Assembly: GCA_031296915.1 (NCBI GenBank) | Contig: JAVDPC010000009.1 | Location: forward strand, 62,001 to 126,000 | Direction: 5' to 3' | Length of the DNA stretch: 64,000 nucleotides | Source: Cerasicoccus frondis | Lineage (GTDB): Bacteria > Verrucomicrobiota > Verrucomicrobiia > Opitutales > Cerasicoccaceae | In this document: piece by piece, positions 52,039-60,346 of the stretch | Layout: every line of letters starts with the position of its first letter | How positions within the stretch are numbered: position 1 is the stretch's first letter | Translations under genes and position numbers: made by a program | The notes under the pieces: model-generated | Told to the model about the DNA's origin: nothing | Databases searched by the model: none | Seen by the model: only the letters and a program-made list of their open reading frames with translations

Positions 52039-52347
52039 ATGCGTAAACCATTACCTTCCACCGACGACCTTGCCGACCTCCGCACCCGCGCCTGGGTGGG
52101 GGACGCGGTGCTCGCGCTCTTTGCGCGGGAGTGGATTCTGGCCCAGGAGGATATCAAAGCCGCCAACCGCACCGAGGAGTTTATCCACATGACCGCCAAC
52201 GACTTCCTGGGCTGCGTAGGAGAGCCGACCCGAGTCGAGGCCGGCATTGGCGACGTCTATCAGGCCGAGGGCTTGCAAGCCGCGTTTGCCCACATCGAGA
52301 CAACCCTCCTGCCCCTCTATTTAAAGCAGCGTAAGAAACGCCGATAG
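52039..52347 (+). CDS. Mini-RNase III-like protein
   Basis: The 102-residue protein looks like a minimal RNase III catalytic domain. AWVGDAVLALFAREWIL matches the Mini-III motif (..Y.GDAV.E...R), and TRVEAGIGDVYQAEG matches the second motif (EA.IG..Y). Mini-III matures 23S rRNA in Firmicutes by cutting without a dsRNA-binding domain. The usual Glu after the first Asp (DAV.E) is replaced by Ala-Leu, so activity is uncertain. The ATG at 52039 was chosen over a GTG six codons earlier. Confidence 0.6.
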   Translation: MRKPLPSTDDLADLRTRAWVGDAVLALFAREWILAQEDIKAANRTEEFIHMTANDFLGCVGEPTRVEAGIGDVYQAEGLQAAFAHIETTLLPLYLKQRKKRR

Positions 52348-52501
52348 ATAAAATTTCCCACCCGAAGAAACACCCGAATGCAAGGCGGCAAGCAGGCTCC
52401 AGCGCGATGCAATCAAACGTATTTCGTTACGTTGTTACGTAAGCGTGAATTCGTGCTGGCTTTCTGGCTTTTACGGCCTTTACTACGATGGGCTTTGCCT
52501 A

Positions 52502-54418
52502 ATGAGCGACCAAATTAAGCATGAGTGCGGCATTGCGATCGTTCGGCTGTTGAAGCCGCTGCGGTATTATCGCGACCAATACGACGACCTCCTTTACGGT
52601 TTCCAGAAGCTTTTTCTGCTGATGGAAAAGCAGCACAACCGCGGGCAGGACGGCGCTGGCATCGGCTGCGTGAAGCTCAATATGCCCCCGGGCGAGCAGT
52701 TCATGGAGCGCGAGCGCGACAACGGGCGAAACCCCATCGCCAACGTGGTCAAAAAGATCATGAAGGACTACAACAAGCAGCTCAATAAGTCCATCTTCCC
52801 TGAGTTTCCTGAGACCTTCAAAAAGCATTTTCCCTTCGGCGGCGAGGTCCTGATGGGCCACCTGCGCTACGGCACCTCCGGCGGTTACGGCAAGGGCGTC
52901 TGCCAGCCATACTTCCGCCGCAGCCCCTGGCCCACCCGCAACCTCATGCTCGCGGGCAACTTCAACATGACCAACGTTGAAGACCTGAACGCCAAGCTCA
53001 TCGCCCGCGGCGCGCACCCGATTTTCAATACCGACACCCAGACCGTCCTCGAAGAAATCGGCTACCACCTCGACGAAGAACACCAGCGCCTCTACCACGA
53101 GCTGCGCGACAGCGGCGTGCCGAGCGATCAGATTGCGGCGATCATCAGCGAGCGCATGGATCTGATCAATATCCTCAAGGACGCTTCGCACGACTGGGAT
53201 GGCGGTTACACCTTGGGCGGCCTCGTCGGCAACGGCGACTGCTTCGTGACCCGTGATCCTTTGGGCATTCGCCCTGCCTTCTATTTCGCCAACGAAGACG
53301 TTGTCGCCTTCGCTTCCGAGCGAGTGGCGCTCATGACGATCTTCGATCAGCACGAGGGCGACGTGAAGGAAATCGAGCCCGGCAGCGCCGTGGTCGTCAA
53401 GGCCAATGGCGAGCTGCGCGTCGGGCAGGTTCGTGAGCCCGCGCCCGACCCAGCGCCATGCTCTTTCGAGCGCATTTATTTCTCTCGCGGCAACGACCCG
53501 GAAATCTACAAGGAGCGCAAGGCCCTCGGTGGCGCGCTCTCCGACCAGATCTGCGACGCGATCGACGACGACTTCGGACACAGCGTGTTCAGCTTCATCC
53601 CGAACACCGCCGAGACCGCCTACTATGGCCTCATGGACGAGCTCCGTGTGCGCCGCCGCGAACAAGTCCGCAAGGGCTTGCTCGAAGCCCACGCCAAGGG
53701 TGAGTTTAACGAAGCGCTGCTCGACGAACTCATCATGAGCAACTGGCCGCGTGGCGAAAAGATCGCCCACAAGGACATCAAAATCCGCACCTTTATCAGC
53801 CAGGAGTCGAACCGCATCCAAATGGCGTCGCACGTTTACGACATCACTTATGGACAAATTGAAAGCGGTGTAGACAACCTGGTCTGCATCGACGACTCCA
53901 TCGTCCGCGGCACCACGCTCAAGCGCTCCATCCTGCGCATTCTCTCGCGCACCGAGCCGAAGCAAATCGTCATCGCCTCAACGGCGCCGCAGATTCGCTA
54001 CCCGGACTGCTATGGCATCGACATGTCTGAGCTGGGCAAATTCATCGCCTTCCAGGCGACGATTGCGCTGCTCAAAGAAACCGGCGCCGACGAGCTGATC
54101 AACGAAGTTTACCGCGACTGCCGTGCACAATCCGAAAAGCCAGTCAGCGAAATGGTCAACCACGTGAAGCGGCTTTACGACCACTTCACCGCTGAGCAAA
54201 TTTCAGCGAAGATCGCTGAGTTGGTTTCGCCGAAAACCCCGGATTGGGACGGCGAAGTGAAAGTCATCTACCAGACGATTGAGAACCTCCACAAGAGCTG
54301 CCCTAACAATCATGGGGACTGGTATTTCACCGGCAACTATCCGACTCCAGGCGGCTTTGGCGTCCTCAACCGCGCCTTCATCAACTTTTACGAAAAGCGC
54401 GAAGGCCGCTCCTACTAG
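52502..54418 (+). CDS. purF: Amidophosphoribosyltransferase (long form)
   Basis: PurF makes phosphoribosylamine from PRPP and glutamine, the first step of purine synthesis. The start MSDQIKHECGIAIVRLL gives Cys9, the glutaminase nucleophile after removal of a short propeptide. The Ntn domain has KQHNRGQDGAGIG, GHLRYGTSG, LAGNFNMTN and RDPLGIRPAFYF. The transferase domain has the PRPP loop VCIDDSIVRGTTLKRSIL. At 638 residues it is much longer than E. coli PurF (505), with an inserted helical part near 40-130 and an extended C-terminus; similar long forms occur in Bacteroidetes. A second, standard purF may exist elsewhere. Confidence 0.88.
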   Translation: MSDQIKHECGIAIVRLLKPLRYYRDQYDDLLYGFQKLFLLMEKQHNRGQDGAGIGCVKLNMPPGEQFMERERDNGRNPIANVVKKIMKDYNKQLNKSIFPEFPETFKKHFPFGGEVLMGHLRYGTSGGYGKGVCQPYFRRSPWPTRNLMLAGNFNMTNVEDLNAKLIARGAHPIFNTDTQTVLEEIGYHLDEEHQRLYHELRDSGVPSDQIAAIISERMDLINILKDASHDWDGGYTLGGLVGNGDCFVTRDPLGIRPAFYFANEDVVAFASERVALMTIFDQHEGDVKEIEPGSAVVVKANGELRVGQVREPAPDPAPCSFERIYFSRGNDPEIYKERKALGGALSDQICDAIDDDFGHSVFSFIPNTAETAYYGLMDELRVRRREQVRKGLLEAHAKGEFNEALLDELIMSNWPRGEKIAHKDIKIRTFISQESNRIQMASHVYDITYGQIESGVDNLVCIDDSIVRGTTLKRSILRILSRTEPKQIVIASTAPQIRYPDCYGIDMSELGKFIAFQATIALLKETGADELINEVYRDCRAQSEKPVSEMVNHVKRLYDHFTAEQISAKIAELVSPKTPDWDGEVKVIYQTIENLHKSCPNNHGDWYFTGNYPTPGGFGVLNRAFINFYEKREGRSY

Positions 54419-54494
54419 CAGCGTCCCGCTGCACCGGCGGATGCGTTGCATCCGGATTGGCACATTGCGCCAATGGCTTAGCAAACTGCATGAA

Positions 54495-54566
54495 GTAGCA
54501 CAGGCGAAACCCCTGTGTGCTGAATACCAACTGACTGGAACGACACCGGCGAAGACGCCAATGTAC
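54495..54566. repeat. Decayed copy of the CACAGGCG REPIN-like element
   Basis: GTAGCACAGGCG at the left, CCAACTGAC inside and a broken right arm ending GTAC follow the same order and length (72 bp) as the element at 16098-16167. Point changes have spoiled the pairing. A small hairpin CGGATGC-GTT-GCATCCG (54438-54454) lies 41 bp to the left, close after purF, and may act as a weak terminator. Confidence 0.6.
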
Positions 54567-54693
54567 GGCAAGCATCGACGTGTGCCTCAACGCTCAAGGC
54601 CTTGCTTGCCGCATAATGTTTTTCACGGGGGAAGCCTTGGGTTGATTGCGCATCAAACCTACACTACCTGCGTTTCAACTTAAAATAATGTTT

Positions 54694-55863
54694 TCAATCA
54701 CGCTTTGAGTATGCACGACGTCTCCAACTAATGACGCCCAACATTGCCGCTCCCATGATCAAGGCCCATTCGGCGGGCTCAGGAACCAGGAGCAGCGGCG
54801 CGATATCGCGGAAAATGTCCGTGGGAATGTGTTCGCCGGAAAGGAGGTTGGTCAGGATGACCACGCTTTGCCCTGTTTCGGGATCAAACATCACAAGCGC
54901 CTGATAGCCCAGGTAATCACCGGTATGGCCAAGGAAGCCATCGATCTCGCCAATGCCAAGCCCATAGGAATCGTACTCCGGGCCATCACCGCCAACGGTG
55001 TTGATCATCTCCAGGCGTTCGGCCTGGATCTCGGGCGATAGCAGCGTGCCATAGGCCAATGCCTCAGCCCAAACTTTAAGGTCTGCCATATCGGAGACCA
55101 TCGCGCCCGAACCCGCCGAAGAAGACGGACTGCTCAGTGTAATGTCCTCATAACCAATCTCAGCGTCAAAGACGCCATAGCCGTTGGCGTAGGGATCGGG
55201 CAAGTTGATCGTCGTCGGATATAACGTGTTGCTCAGGCCCAACGGGGCCAGGACGTTGTTGTTAATTTCGTCGGCGAGCGAGTTGCCCGTTACGGCTTCG
55301 ATCACCATGCCGAGGGCGACGGTATTGGTGTTGGAGTATTGCCATTGGGCGCCAGGCGCGAAATTGGGGTCATGACTATCGGCGACATCGACCAGCTCCT
55401 GCGGCGCCCATTGACGGGTCAGGTCGTTGAAAAGCTCGTTCACGAAGGCGCCGTCGGCCGTGTAATTGTAAATGCCACTGGTCATGTTGGCTAATTGGCG
55501 CAACGTGGCGCTGCCGTTTTGAATGGTAGGCAGGTAGGCGCTGATCGGGTCGTCTAGGCTAACCTTTCCCTCATCCACCAGCTGCAACAACCGGGTGACG
55601 GTGAAGGACTTCGTGACGCTGCCAATGCGAGTATGATCGTCGACATTGATCGGCGTGCTACTGTCAAGGTCCGCAAGTCCGCGCGCGAAAACCGTGATCG
55701 GCGCATCATTTTGCCAGACGCCAACAATGATGCCCGGCACGCCCGCGTCGTCCTGATGCTGGGCGGCAATATTATAAATGTCTGACGCCAAGTCCGCGCG
55801 AATGGCAGTCGAGGCGAGCAGTAGCAGTGAAGTGAGTCCGTAGGTGCGATATAGCATAGTCAA
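54694..55863 (-). CDS. PEP-CTERM-sorted serine hydrolase (class C beta-lactamase fold)
   Basis: The 389-residue protein has a signal peptide to about 23, then a beta-lactamase/DD-peptidase fold. The nucleophile motif SxxK is IGSVTKSF, the YxN motif is WQYSNTN, and HTG in GFLGHTGDYLGY stands for the KTG element. The tail from residue 360, VPEPAEWALIMGAAMLGVIS then WRRRAYSKRD, is a PEP-CTERM signal. Related enzymes are esterases, D-amino-acid peptidases or lactamases; the substrate is unknown. Sorting by exosortase would place it at the outer surface or in the matrix. Confidence 0.88.
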   Translation of the reverse strand: MTMLYRTYGLTSLLLLASTAIRADLASDIYNIAAQHQDDAGVPGIIVGVWQNDAPITVFARGLADLDSSTPINVDDHTRIGSVTKSFTVTRLLQLVDEGKVSLDDPISAYLPTIQNGSATLRQLANMTSGIYNYTADGAFVNELFNDLTRQWAPQELVDVADSHDPNFAPGAQWQYSNTNTVALGMVIEAVTGNSLADEINNNVLAPLGLSNTLYPTTINLPDPYANGYGVFDAEIGYEDITLSSPSSSAGSGAMVSDMADLKVWAEALAYGTLLSPEIQAERLEMINTVGGDGPEYDSYGLGIGEIDGFLGHTGDYLGYQALVMFDPETGQSVVILTNLLSGEHIPTDIFRDIAPLLLVPEPAEWALIMGAAMLGVISWRRRAYSKRD

Positions 55864-55942
55864 CGTTTGAAGCGATAACCCATGTCATCAATTTTGCAAT
55901 TCAGACTTGGATGTATCTGCGGACGCATTTATTCCTGCTGCC

Positions 55943-56335
55943 ATGGAATTAGTCGGCATCCTCGTCATGATCGTAATGGTGCTGGTCGCCCTTTGGGCGA
56001 TAACGCTCTGCCTGCGCCTAGGCGCGAGTTGGGCGGGCATTCCCAAACGGGAAAACACGATTGGCCGCGCGTTGATCGCCATGCTGATCAGTTGGTTCGT
56101 GCTGGGTCTGCTGGGAGGCGGCGGAACGATCATCCCTGGCCTGGGCAATGCCGTGGGTGTCTTGATCAGCCTGATCATCAACGGCGCCGTTATCGGCTGG
56201 GTTTATGGCGTCACGTTTGGCAAGGGAGTGCAGATTTACGCGCTGGCGCTGGTTGCGCAAATCGTCCTTTTTGCGCTAGTGGTTGTCATCCTCGGTGTGC
56301 TGGGGATGAGCCTCTTTTCCCTTCAACCTTCGTAA
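55943..56335 (+). CDS. Small multi-pass membrane protein, unknown
   Basis: The 130-residue protein from ATG 55943 has about four hydrophobic segments (ELVGILVMIVMVLVALWAI, ALIAMLISWFVLGLL, GVLISLIINGAVIGWVY, IYALALVAQIVLFALVVVIL). A TTG 12 codons upstream is a possible start. A Gly-rich loop (LGGGGTIIPGLGNAVG) separates helices 2 and 3. No family was recognised. It stands alone, divergent from the serine hydrolase. Confidence 0.65.
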   Translation: MELVGILVMIVMVLVALWAITLCLRLGASWAGIPKRENTIGRALIAMLISWFVLGLLGGGGTIIPGLGNAVGVLISLIINGAVIGWVYGVTFGKGVQIYALALVAQIVLFALVVVILGVLGMSLFSLQPS

Positions 56336-56462
56336 CAAGCCCGCAAACAGGGCGTTTTCGGTTGACCAATGGCCACGCATGGCGCTTTTTAAGCGCTTTC
56401 GTGAATTTTGAAATCTTTGGCTTTGACTTATTCACAGCCTGTGAATAACTCATGAGCAGCTC

Positions 56463-57056
56463 ATGTCGGAGAACCTTCCATCGAAGCGAGTGCTGGTCTT
56501 GAACCGCCTCTGGCAGCCGGTCAACATTGTTGGCGTTCGGCGCGCATTTTCTTTGCTGATGCAAGACCATGCGCAAGCGCTGGACACGACCGGCGGCAAT
56601 TTTCAAATGCTCGACGCCACGCAGTGGATCGAATACTCGCTGGCCAATCCACCCGAATCGGAATTCGACGCAATTCACACCGTCAAGATGCGCATCCGCA
56701 TCCCGACAGTCATGCTGCTGCGCGAATACGACCGCGTGCCGACCAAGGAAATCAAGTTTAACCGCAGCAATATTTTTGAGCGCGACGACCACCAGTGCCA
56801 ATACTGCGGGCATCATTACCACGAGCGCGACCTGAACCTGGACCACGTGATTCCGCGTCATCAGGGAGGCCGCACGACTTGGGAAAATATCGTGACGTCC
56901 TGTGTTCGCTGCAATACGCAGAAAGCGAACCGGATGCCGCACCAAGCTGGCATGCGCCTGCTGAAGAAGCCCGCACGCCCCAAGTGGCGTCCGTTCGTCA
57001 GCCTGGTTGAAGAGCAGGACCCGGAACCCGAGTGGCAGCACTTCATGGGTAAGTAA
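56463..57056 (+). CDS. HNH endonuclease family protein
   Basis: The 197-residue protein has an HNH zinc finger in its C-terminal half: CQYCGHHYHERDLNLDHVIP, then GGRTTWENIVTSC and VRCNTQKANR. Two CxxC pairs bind zinc; His in LDHVIP and Asn in WENIV are the likely catalytic residues. The N-terminal half (RVLVLNRLWQPVNIVGVRRA) is typical of a widespread chromosomal HNH group, often unlinked to phage or restriction genes. The target is unknown. Two small hairpins follow the stop. Confidence 0.88.
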   Translation: MSENLPSKRVLVLNRLWQPVNIVGVRRAFSLLMQDHAQALDTTGGNFQMLDATQWIEYSLANPPESEFDAIHTVKMRIRIPTVMLLREYDRVPTKEIKFNRSNIFERDDHQCQYCGHHYHERDLNLDHVIPRHQGGRTTWENIVTSCVRCNTQKANRMPHQAGMRLLKKPARPKWRPFVSLVEEQDPEPEWQHFMGK

Positions 57057-57095
57057 CTTGCGCGCAAAATGCGCAAGCCCTGCCCGCAAACGGGC
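57057..57095 (+). other. Two tandem hairpins after the HNH gene
   Basis: CTTGCGC/GCGCAAG (57057-57077) and GCCCG/CGGGC (57082-57095) follow within 40 bp of the stop. Neither has a clear T run, although a run of T begins at about 57128. They may weaken transcription into argA. Confidence 0.35.
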
Positions 57096-57174
57096 ACGTC
57101 CAGGATTCGCCGCACCAGGCCAGGTAATTTTTTAGCGTTTACCACGCGAGCTGGAACCTTAGTAATGATTGGCA

Positions 57175-58494
57175 ATGAGTGACTTGCCGACGCCTACGAC
57201 CTCACTGAAACCTTCGGACCTCCGTGGCATCCTTGAGTATGTCCCGATGTTTCGAGGGCAGATCTTTGTCGTGGCGATCGATGGCTCCGTGGTCGACGAC
57301 GACAACTTCGGCAATGTCATCACCGACCTAGCCGTCATGAAAAGCCTGCACATCCGCATTGTGCTCGTGCATGGCATTGGTCGGCAGTTGAAAACGCTTT
57401 CCGCCGAGCGCAACATCCCCATCAGCGACGCCTACGGCAGCGCGCCGACGGATGACGCAACCCTGCGCCTCGCGACTAAGGCGTCAGCCGAAGTCGGGCA
57501 AAGCGTCGTGCGGCAATTGACGCGGCACAACCTCAAGTGCGCGCTGACTAACGCCATTCGCGCCACTGAAGTCGGCGTAATCGGCGGCGTAAACCACCTC
57601 CACACCGGCAAAGTCGACAAGATCGATTTCAACCTGATTCGTGACTTGCTGGACCGCGACATCGTGCCGGTGTTCAGCCCCATCTGCTTTGACCGCGAAG
57701 GTTACCCGCTGCGCGTCAACTCCGACCTCATGGCGACGGAGTTGTCAACCGGCCTACAGGCCTCGAAACTCATTTACCTGACGCCTCATTCCGGGCTCAA
57801 AATCAAGGGCGAAACTAAAGTCAACGTGCCGCTGGACGAGTTGCAGAAAATTCTCAAAAAGAACCCCGATGATGTCGACTCCCGGTTGATCAGCAAGGCT
57901 CGCGAAGCCTGCGACGCACTCGTGGCTGGCGTGCCGCGCGCGCATATCTTGGATGGCCGCGTCTTCAGCGGTTTGCTTACCGAGATCTTCGATAAAGTTG
58001 GCCTTGGCACGATGATCCACGCCAACGACTACCAACAGATTCGCGCCGCACGCAAGAAGGACGCCCAGGGCGTGTATCAAATTCTGCGCAACGCCGCCAA
58101 CCGCACCGAAGCCGTTGTCACCCGGACTCGGCAGGAGGTGGAGCAACACATTGAAGACTATTTCGTGTATGTCGTGGACGAAAGCATCATTGGTTGCTGC
58201 TGCCTGGTTCCGCTCAAAGGCTCGCGCCCGAAAGCGGTCGAGCTCGCTGGCGTCTTGGTGCAGCCCTTCTATCAAGGCAAGGGCGTGGGCAAGAAATTGA
58301 CGGAATTCGCCGTCCAAGAAGCCGAGCGCCTCGGCTACAAGCGTATCATCGCCCTCAGCACACAGAGCGCGCGCTTTTTTCAGGAAGTCGCCGGCTTTAG
58401 CGAAGGCAGCCCCAAAGACTTGCCCAAAGCCCGCCGCGAAAAGTACGAAAGCACCAAACGCGCCAGCAAAGTACTGCTTCGCGATCTCGGCTAA
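57175..58494 (+). CDS. argA: Amino-acid N-acetyltransferase (N-acetylglutamate synthase)
   Basis: ArgA makes N-acetylglutamate, the first step of arginine synthesis. The 439-residue protein has an amino-acid kinase-like domain (residues 1-280; VLVHGIGRQLKTL, DIVPVFSPICFDREGYPLRVNSD split around the nucleotide site) that senses arginine in related enzymes, then a GNAT domain (VYVVDESIIGCCCLVPL, LVQPFYQGKGVGKKL with the acetyl-CoA loop). This order is that of E. coli ArgA. The ATG at 57175 is preferred over a TTG two codons earlier. Confidence 0.92.
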   Translation: MSDLPTPTTSLKPSDLRGILEYVPMFRGQIFVVAIDGSVVDDDNFGNVITDLAVMKSLHIRIVLVHGIGRQLKTLSAERNIPISDAYGSAPTDDATLRLATKASAEVGQSVVRQLTRHNLKCALTNAIRATEVGVIGGVNHLHTGKVDKIDFNLIRDLLDRDIVPVFSPICFDREGYPLRVNSDLMATELSTGLQASKLIYLTPHSGLKIKGETKVNVPLDELQKILKKNPDDVDSRLISKAREACDALVAGVPRAHILDGRVFSGLLTEIFDKVGLGTMIHANDYQQIRAARKKDAQGVYQILRNAANRTEAVVTRTRQEVEQHIEDYFVYVVDESIIGCCCLVPLKGSRPKAVELAGVLVQPFYQGKGVGKKLTEFAVQEAERLGYKRIIALSTQSARFFQEVAGFSEGSPKDLPKARREKYESTKRASKVLLRDLG

Positions 58495-58501
58495 TCTCGC
58501 C

Positions 58502-59101
58502 ATGTGGGACCAACGTTTCAGTGAACCAGAGTTTGCCTACGGCAAACAGGCCAACGATTTTCTGCGCGAGGAATTTCGCCGGATTCCCACAGGCGGGCGA
58601 GTGCTCTGCTTAGCCGAAGGTCAGGGACGCAACGCAGTTTTCCTGGCAAAGCAAGGCTATCAGGTGACGGCGCTGGACTTATCTCCTGTCGGCCTGACGC
58701 GCGCCGCCGAGCTTGCCTGCGAAAACGAAGTCGCCATCGAAACACTCGTGGCGGATTTGGCGGTGCACGATCTTGGCGAAGACTGGGACGGCATTATTTG
58801 CATCTTCGGGCACACCCCTCCCCCCGTCCGCAAGCGAGTCCATTCCCAAATCGCCAATGCGCTGACCGCAGGGGGCGTTTACATTCTGGAATGCTACACG
58901 CCCAAGCAGCATGCAATGCCTGGGCGCGGCGGACCCCCGCCGGAAATGAAAGAGTTCCTGATGACGCTGGCGGAATTAAAGGAGGAGCTTGCTCAACTGG
59001 ACTTGGTGATTAGCCGCGAGGTTGAACGAGAAATCAACGAAGGGGCCTACCATCAGGGCCTCAGCGCAACCGTGCAAGTCGTCTCGCAAAAACCTGCGTA
59101 G
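58502..59101 (+). CDS. Class I SAM-dependent methyltransferase
   Basis: The 199-residue protein shows motif I RVLCLAEGQGRNAVFLA (33-49), an acidic strand end VTALDLSPVGL and a late AGGVYILECYTPKQ. It resembles TehB/thiopurine-type small methyltransferases (FAYGKQANDFLREEF at the N-terminus). The substrate is not known. It begins 8 bp after argA stops, so the two are probably one transcript, and it is convergent with alr. Confidence 0.85.
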   Translation: MWDQRFSEPEFAYGKQANDFLREEFRRIPTGGRVLCLAEGQGRNAVFLAKQGYQVTALDLSPVGLTRAAELACENEVAIETLVADLAVHDLGEDWDGIICIFGHTPPPVRKRVHSQIANALTAGGVYILECYTPKQHAMPGRGGPPPEMKEFLMTLAELKEELAQLDLVISREVEREINEGAYHQGLSATVQVVSQKPA

Positions 59102-59105
59102 CCGC

Positions 59106-60287
59106 TCACTGCTCGCGGGAAGTCCTGTAATGTCGCGGCACGCGCTTGGTGATCGAGCAGAAAATTTCCCAAGGAATGTTGTGACACCAGTGCGCAAACT
59201 CCTCCACGGTGATCGTCGCCAACTGAGGCTGCCGACGGTCGGGCTCACATAGATGCTCGGGCAAAGGCTGAGCGCCGATCATCGTGGCGACATCGCCAGG
59301 AGTCGCCTCCGGCAAGTCCGTGACGTCCACGATGGTCTGGTCCATCGTCACCCGTCCCAACACGGGGCAACGCTGCCCGCGAATGAGCACTTCGGCGCGG
59401 TTGCTGGCCGTGGTGGGAATGCCATCGCCATACCCCGCCGTCAGCACAGCCAGCCGACTCCGTCTACGCAACCGGTGAGTCTGTGAGTAGCTGATCGGCA
59501 CGCCCGAAGGCAGCTCTTTAATAATGCTGACCCGTGCGTGAAAACTCAGCACCGGCTCCGGCTTGATGCGGTCCAGCAAAGATCCACGATACGGCGCATG
59601 GCCAAACTGCAAAAGCCCCACGCGAACGGCGTTGAACGGGCTGTCGGGCGCCAACGTGTCAAGGCCAGCACTGTTGTCAGCATGGATGAGTAATTTCTGA
59701 TCCGCCAGCTCGGGCAACTTGTCCAAGACCTGCAAGAAGCGCTTACGCTGGAGCGCAGTGTATTCCGGATCACTATCCGCACTGGAAAAGTGTGTAAACA
59801 CCCCTTCAAGCGCGATATGCCGGGCTGCGGCGATGGCCTCGAACACCGGCCTGACTTCCGTGTGCCAAATGCCAAGGCGTCCCATGCCAGTATCGACTTT
59901 CAGGTGCACCCGGACTGGGCTCTTGCGCTTGCGACCGAGCTTGTTCAGCCGCTCAATTTCCTCAATCGTCGAAACCGTCGCGACGAGATCATAGTCCAGC
60001 AAATACGCCTCCTCCTCTGGAAGCACTGCGCCCAGGACCAGTATCGGCCAGCCAGCGCCAATTTCCCTCAGTTCGGCCGCTTCATAAACGTTGGCCACCG
60101 CAAAAGCGTCGGCTCCACTCTGCATGAGACGCGCCACGGTCTGAGGCATGCCGTGACCATACGCATCGGCCTTCACCACCGCCACGTAGCGGATGTGCGA
60201 GGGCAACGCAGCGCGGATCTTTCCGAGGTTGCGCTCCAGAGCAGCTAGGTCAATTTCCGCCCAGCAACGATGCGAAGAGCCATTCAT
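59106..60287 (-). CDS. alr: Alanine racemase
   Basis: Alr interconverts L- and D-alanine for peptidoglycan. The 393-residue protein has the PLP lysine in VAVVKADAYGHGMPQTVA, the conserved VHLKVDTGMGRLG, HADNSAG and AVRVGLLQFG. The second catalytic base, Tyr, lies in VLTAGYGDGIPTTASNRA, and RVTMDQTIVDVTDL follows. Length is slightly over the usual 360 residues because of a basic C-terminal tail (ITKRVPRHYRTSREQ). It lies downstream of the enolase-superfamily gene by 59 bp. Confidence 0.95.
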   Translation of the reverse strand: MNGSSHRCWAEIDLAALERNLGKIRAALPSHIRYVAVVKADAYGHGMPQTVARLMQSGADAFAVANVYEAAELREIGAGWPILVLGAVLPEEEAYLLDYDLVATVSTIEEIERLNKLGRKRKSPVRVHLKVDTGMGRLGIWHTEVRPVFEAIAAARHIALEGVFTHFSSADSDPEYTALQRKRFLQVLDKLPELADQKLLIHADNSAGLDTLAPDSPFNAVRVGLLQFGHAPYRGSLLDRIKPEPVLSFHARVSIIKELPSGVPISYSQTHRLRRRSRLAVLTAGYGDGIPTTASNRAEVLIRGQRCPVLGRVTMDQTIVDVTDLPEATPGDVATMIGAQPLPEHLCEPDRRQPQLATITVEEFAHWCHNIPWEIFCSITKRVPRHYRTSREQ

Positions 60288-60346
60288 TGAAAGAAAGTCT
60301 TGATGAAAAAACGTTGTTGGTGAACCGTTATTTTCAGGGAACGAAT

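Noticed and set aside
52499..53965. 488-codon minus-strand ORF opposite purF
   Set aside because: Shadow of purF, rich in Val, Ala, Asp and His as expected for antisense of GC-rich coding DNA.
54459..54475. TGGCAC near 54460 as sigma-54 promoter
   Set aside because: The TTGC follows with no spacing, so -24/-12 geometry is wrong.
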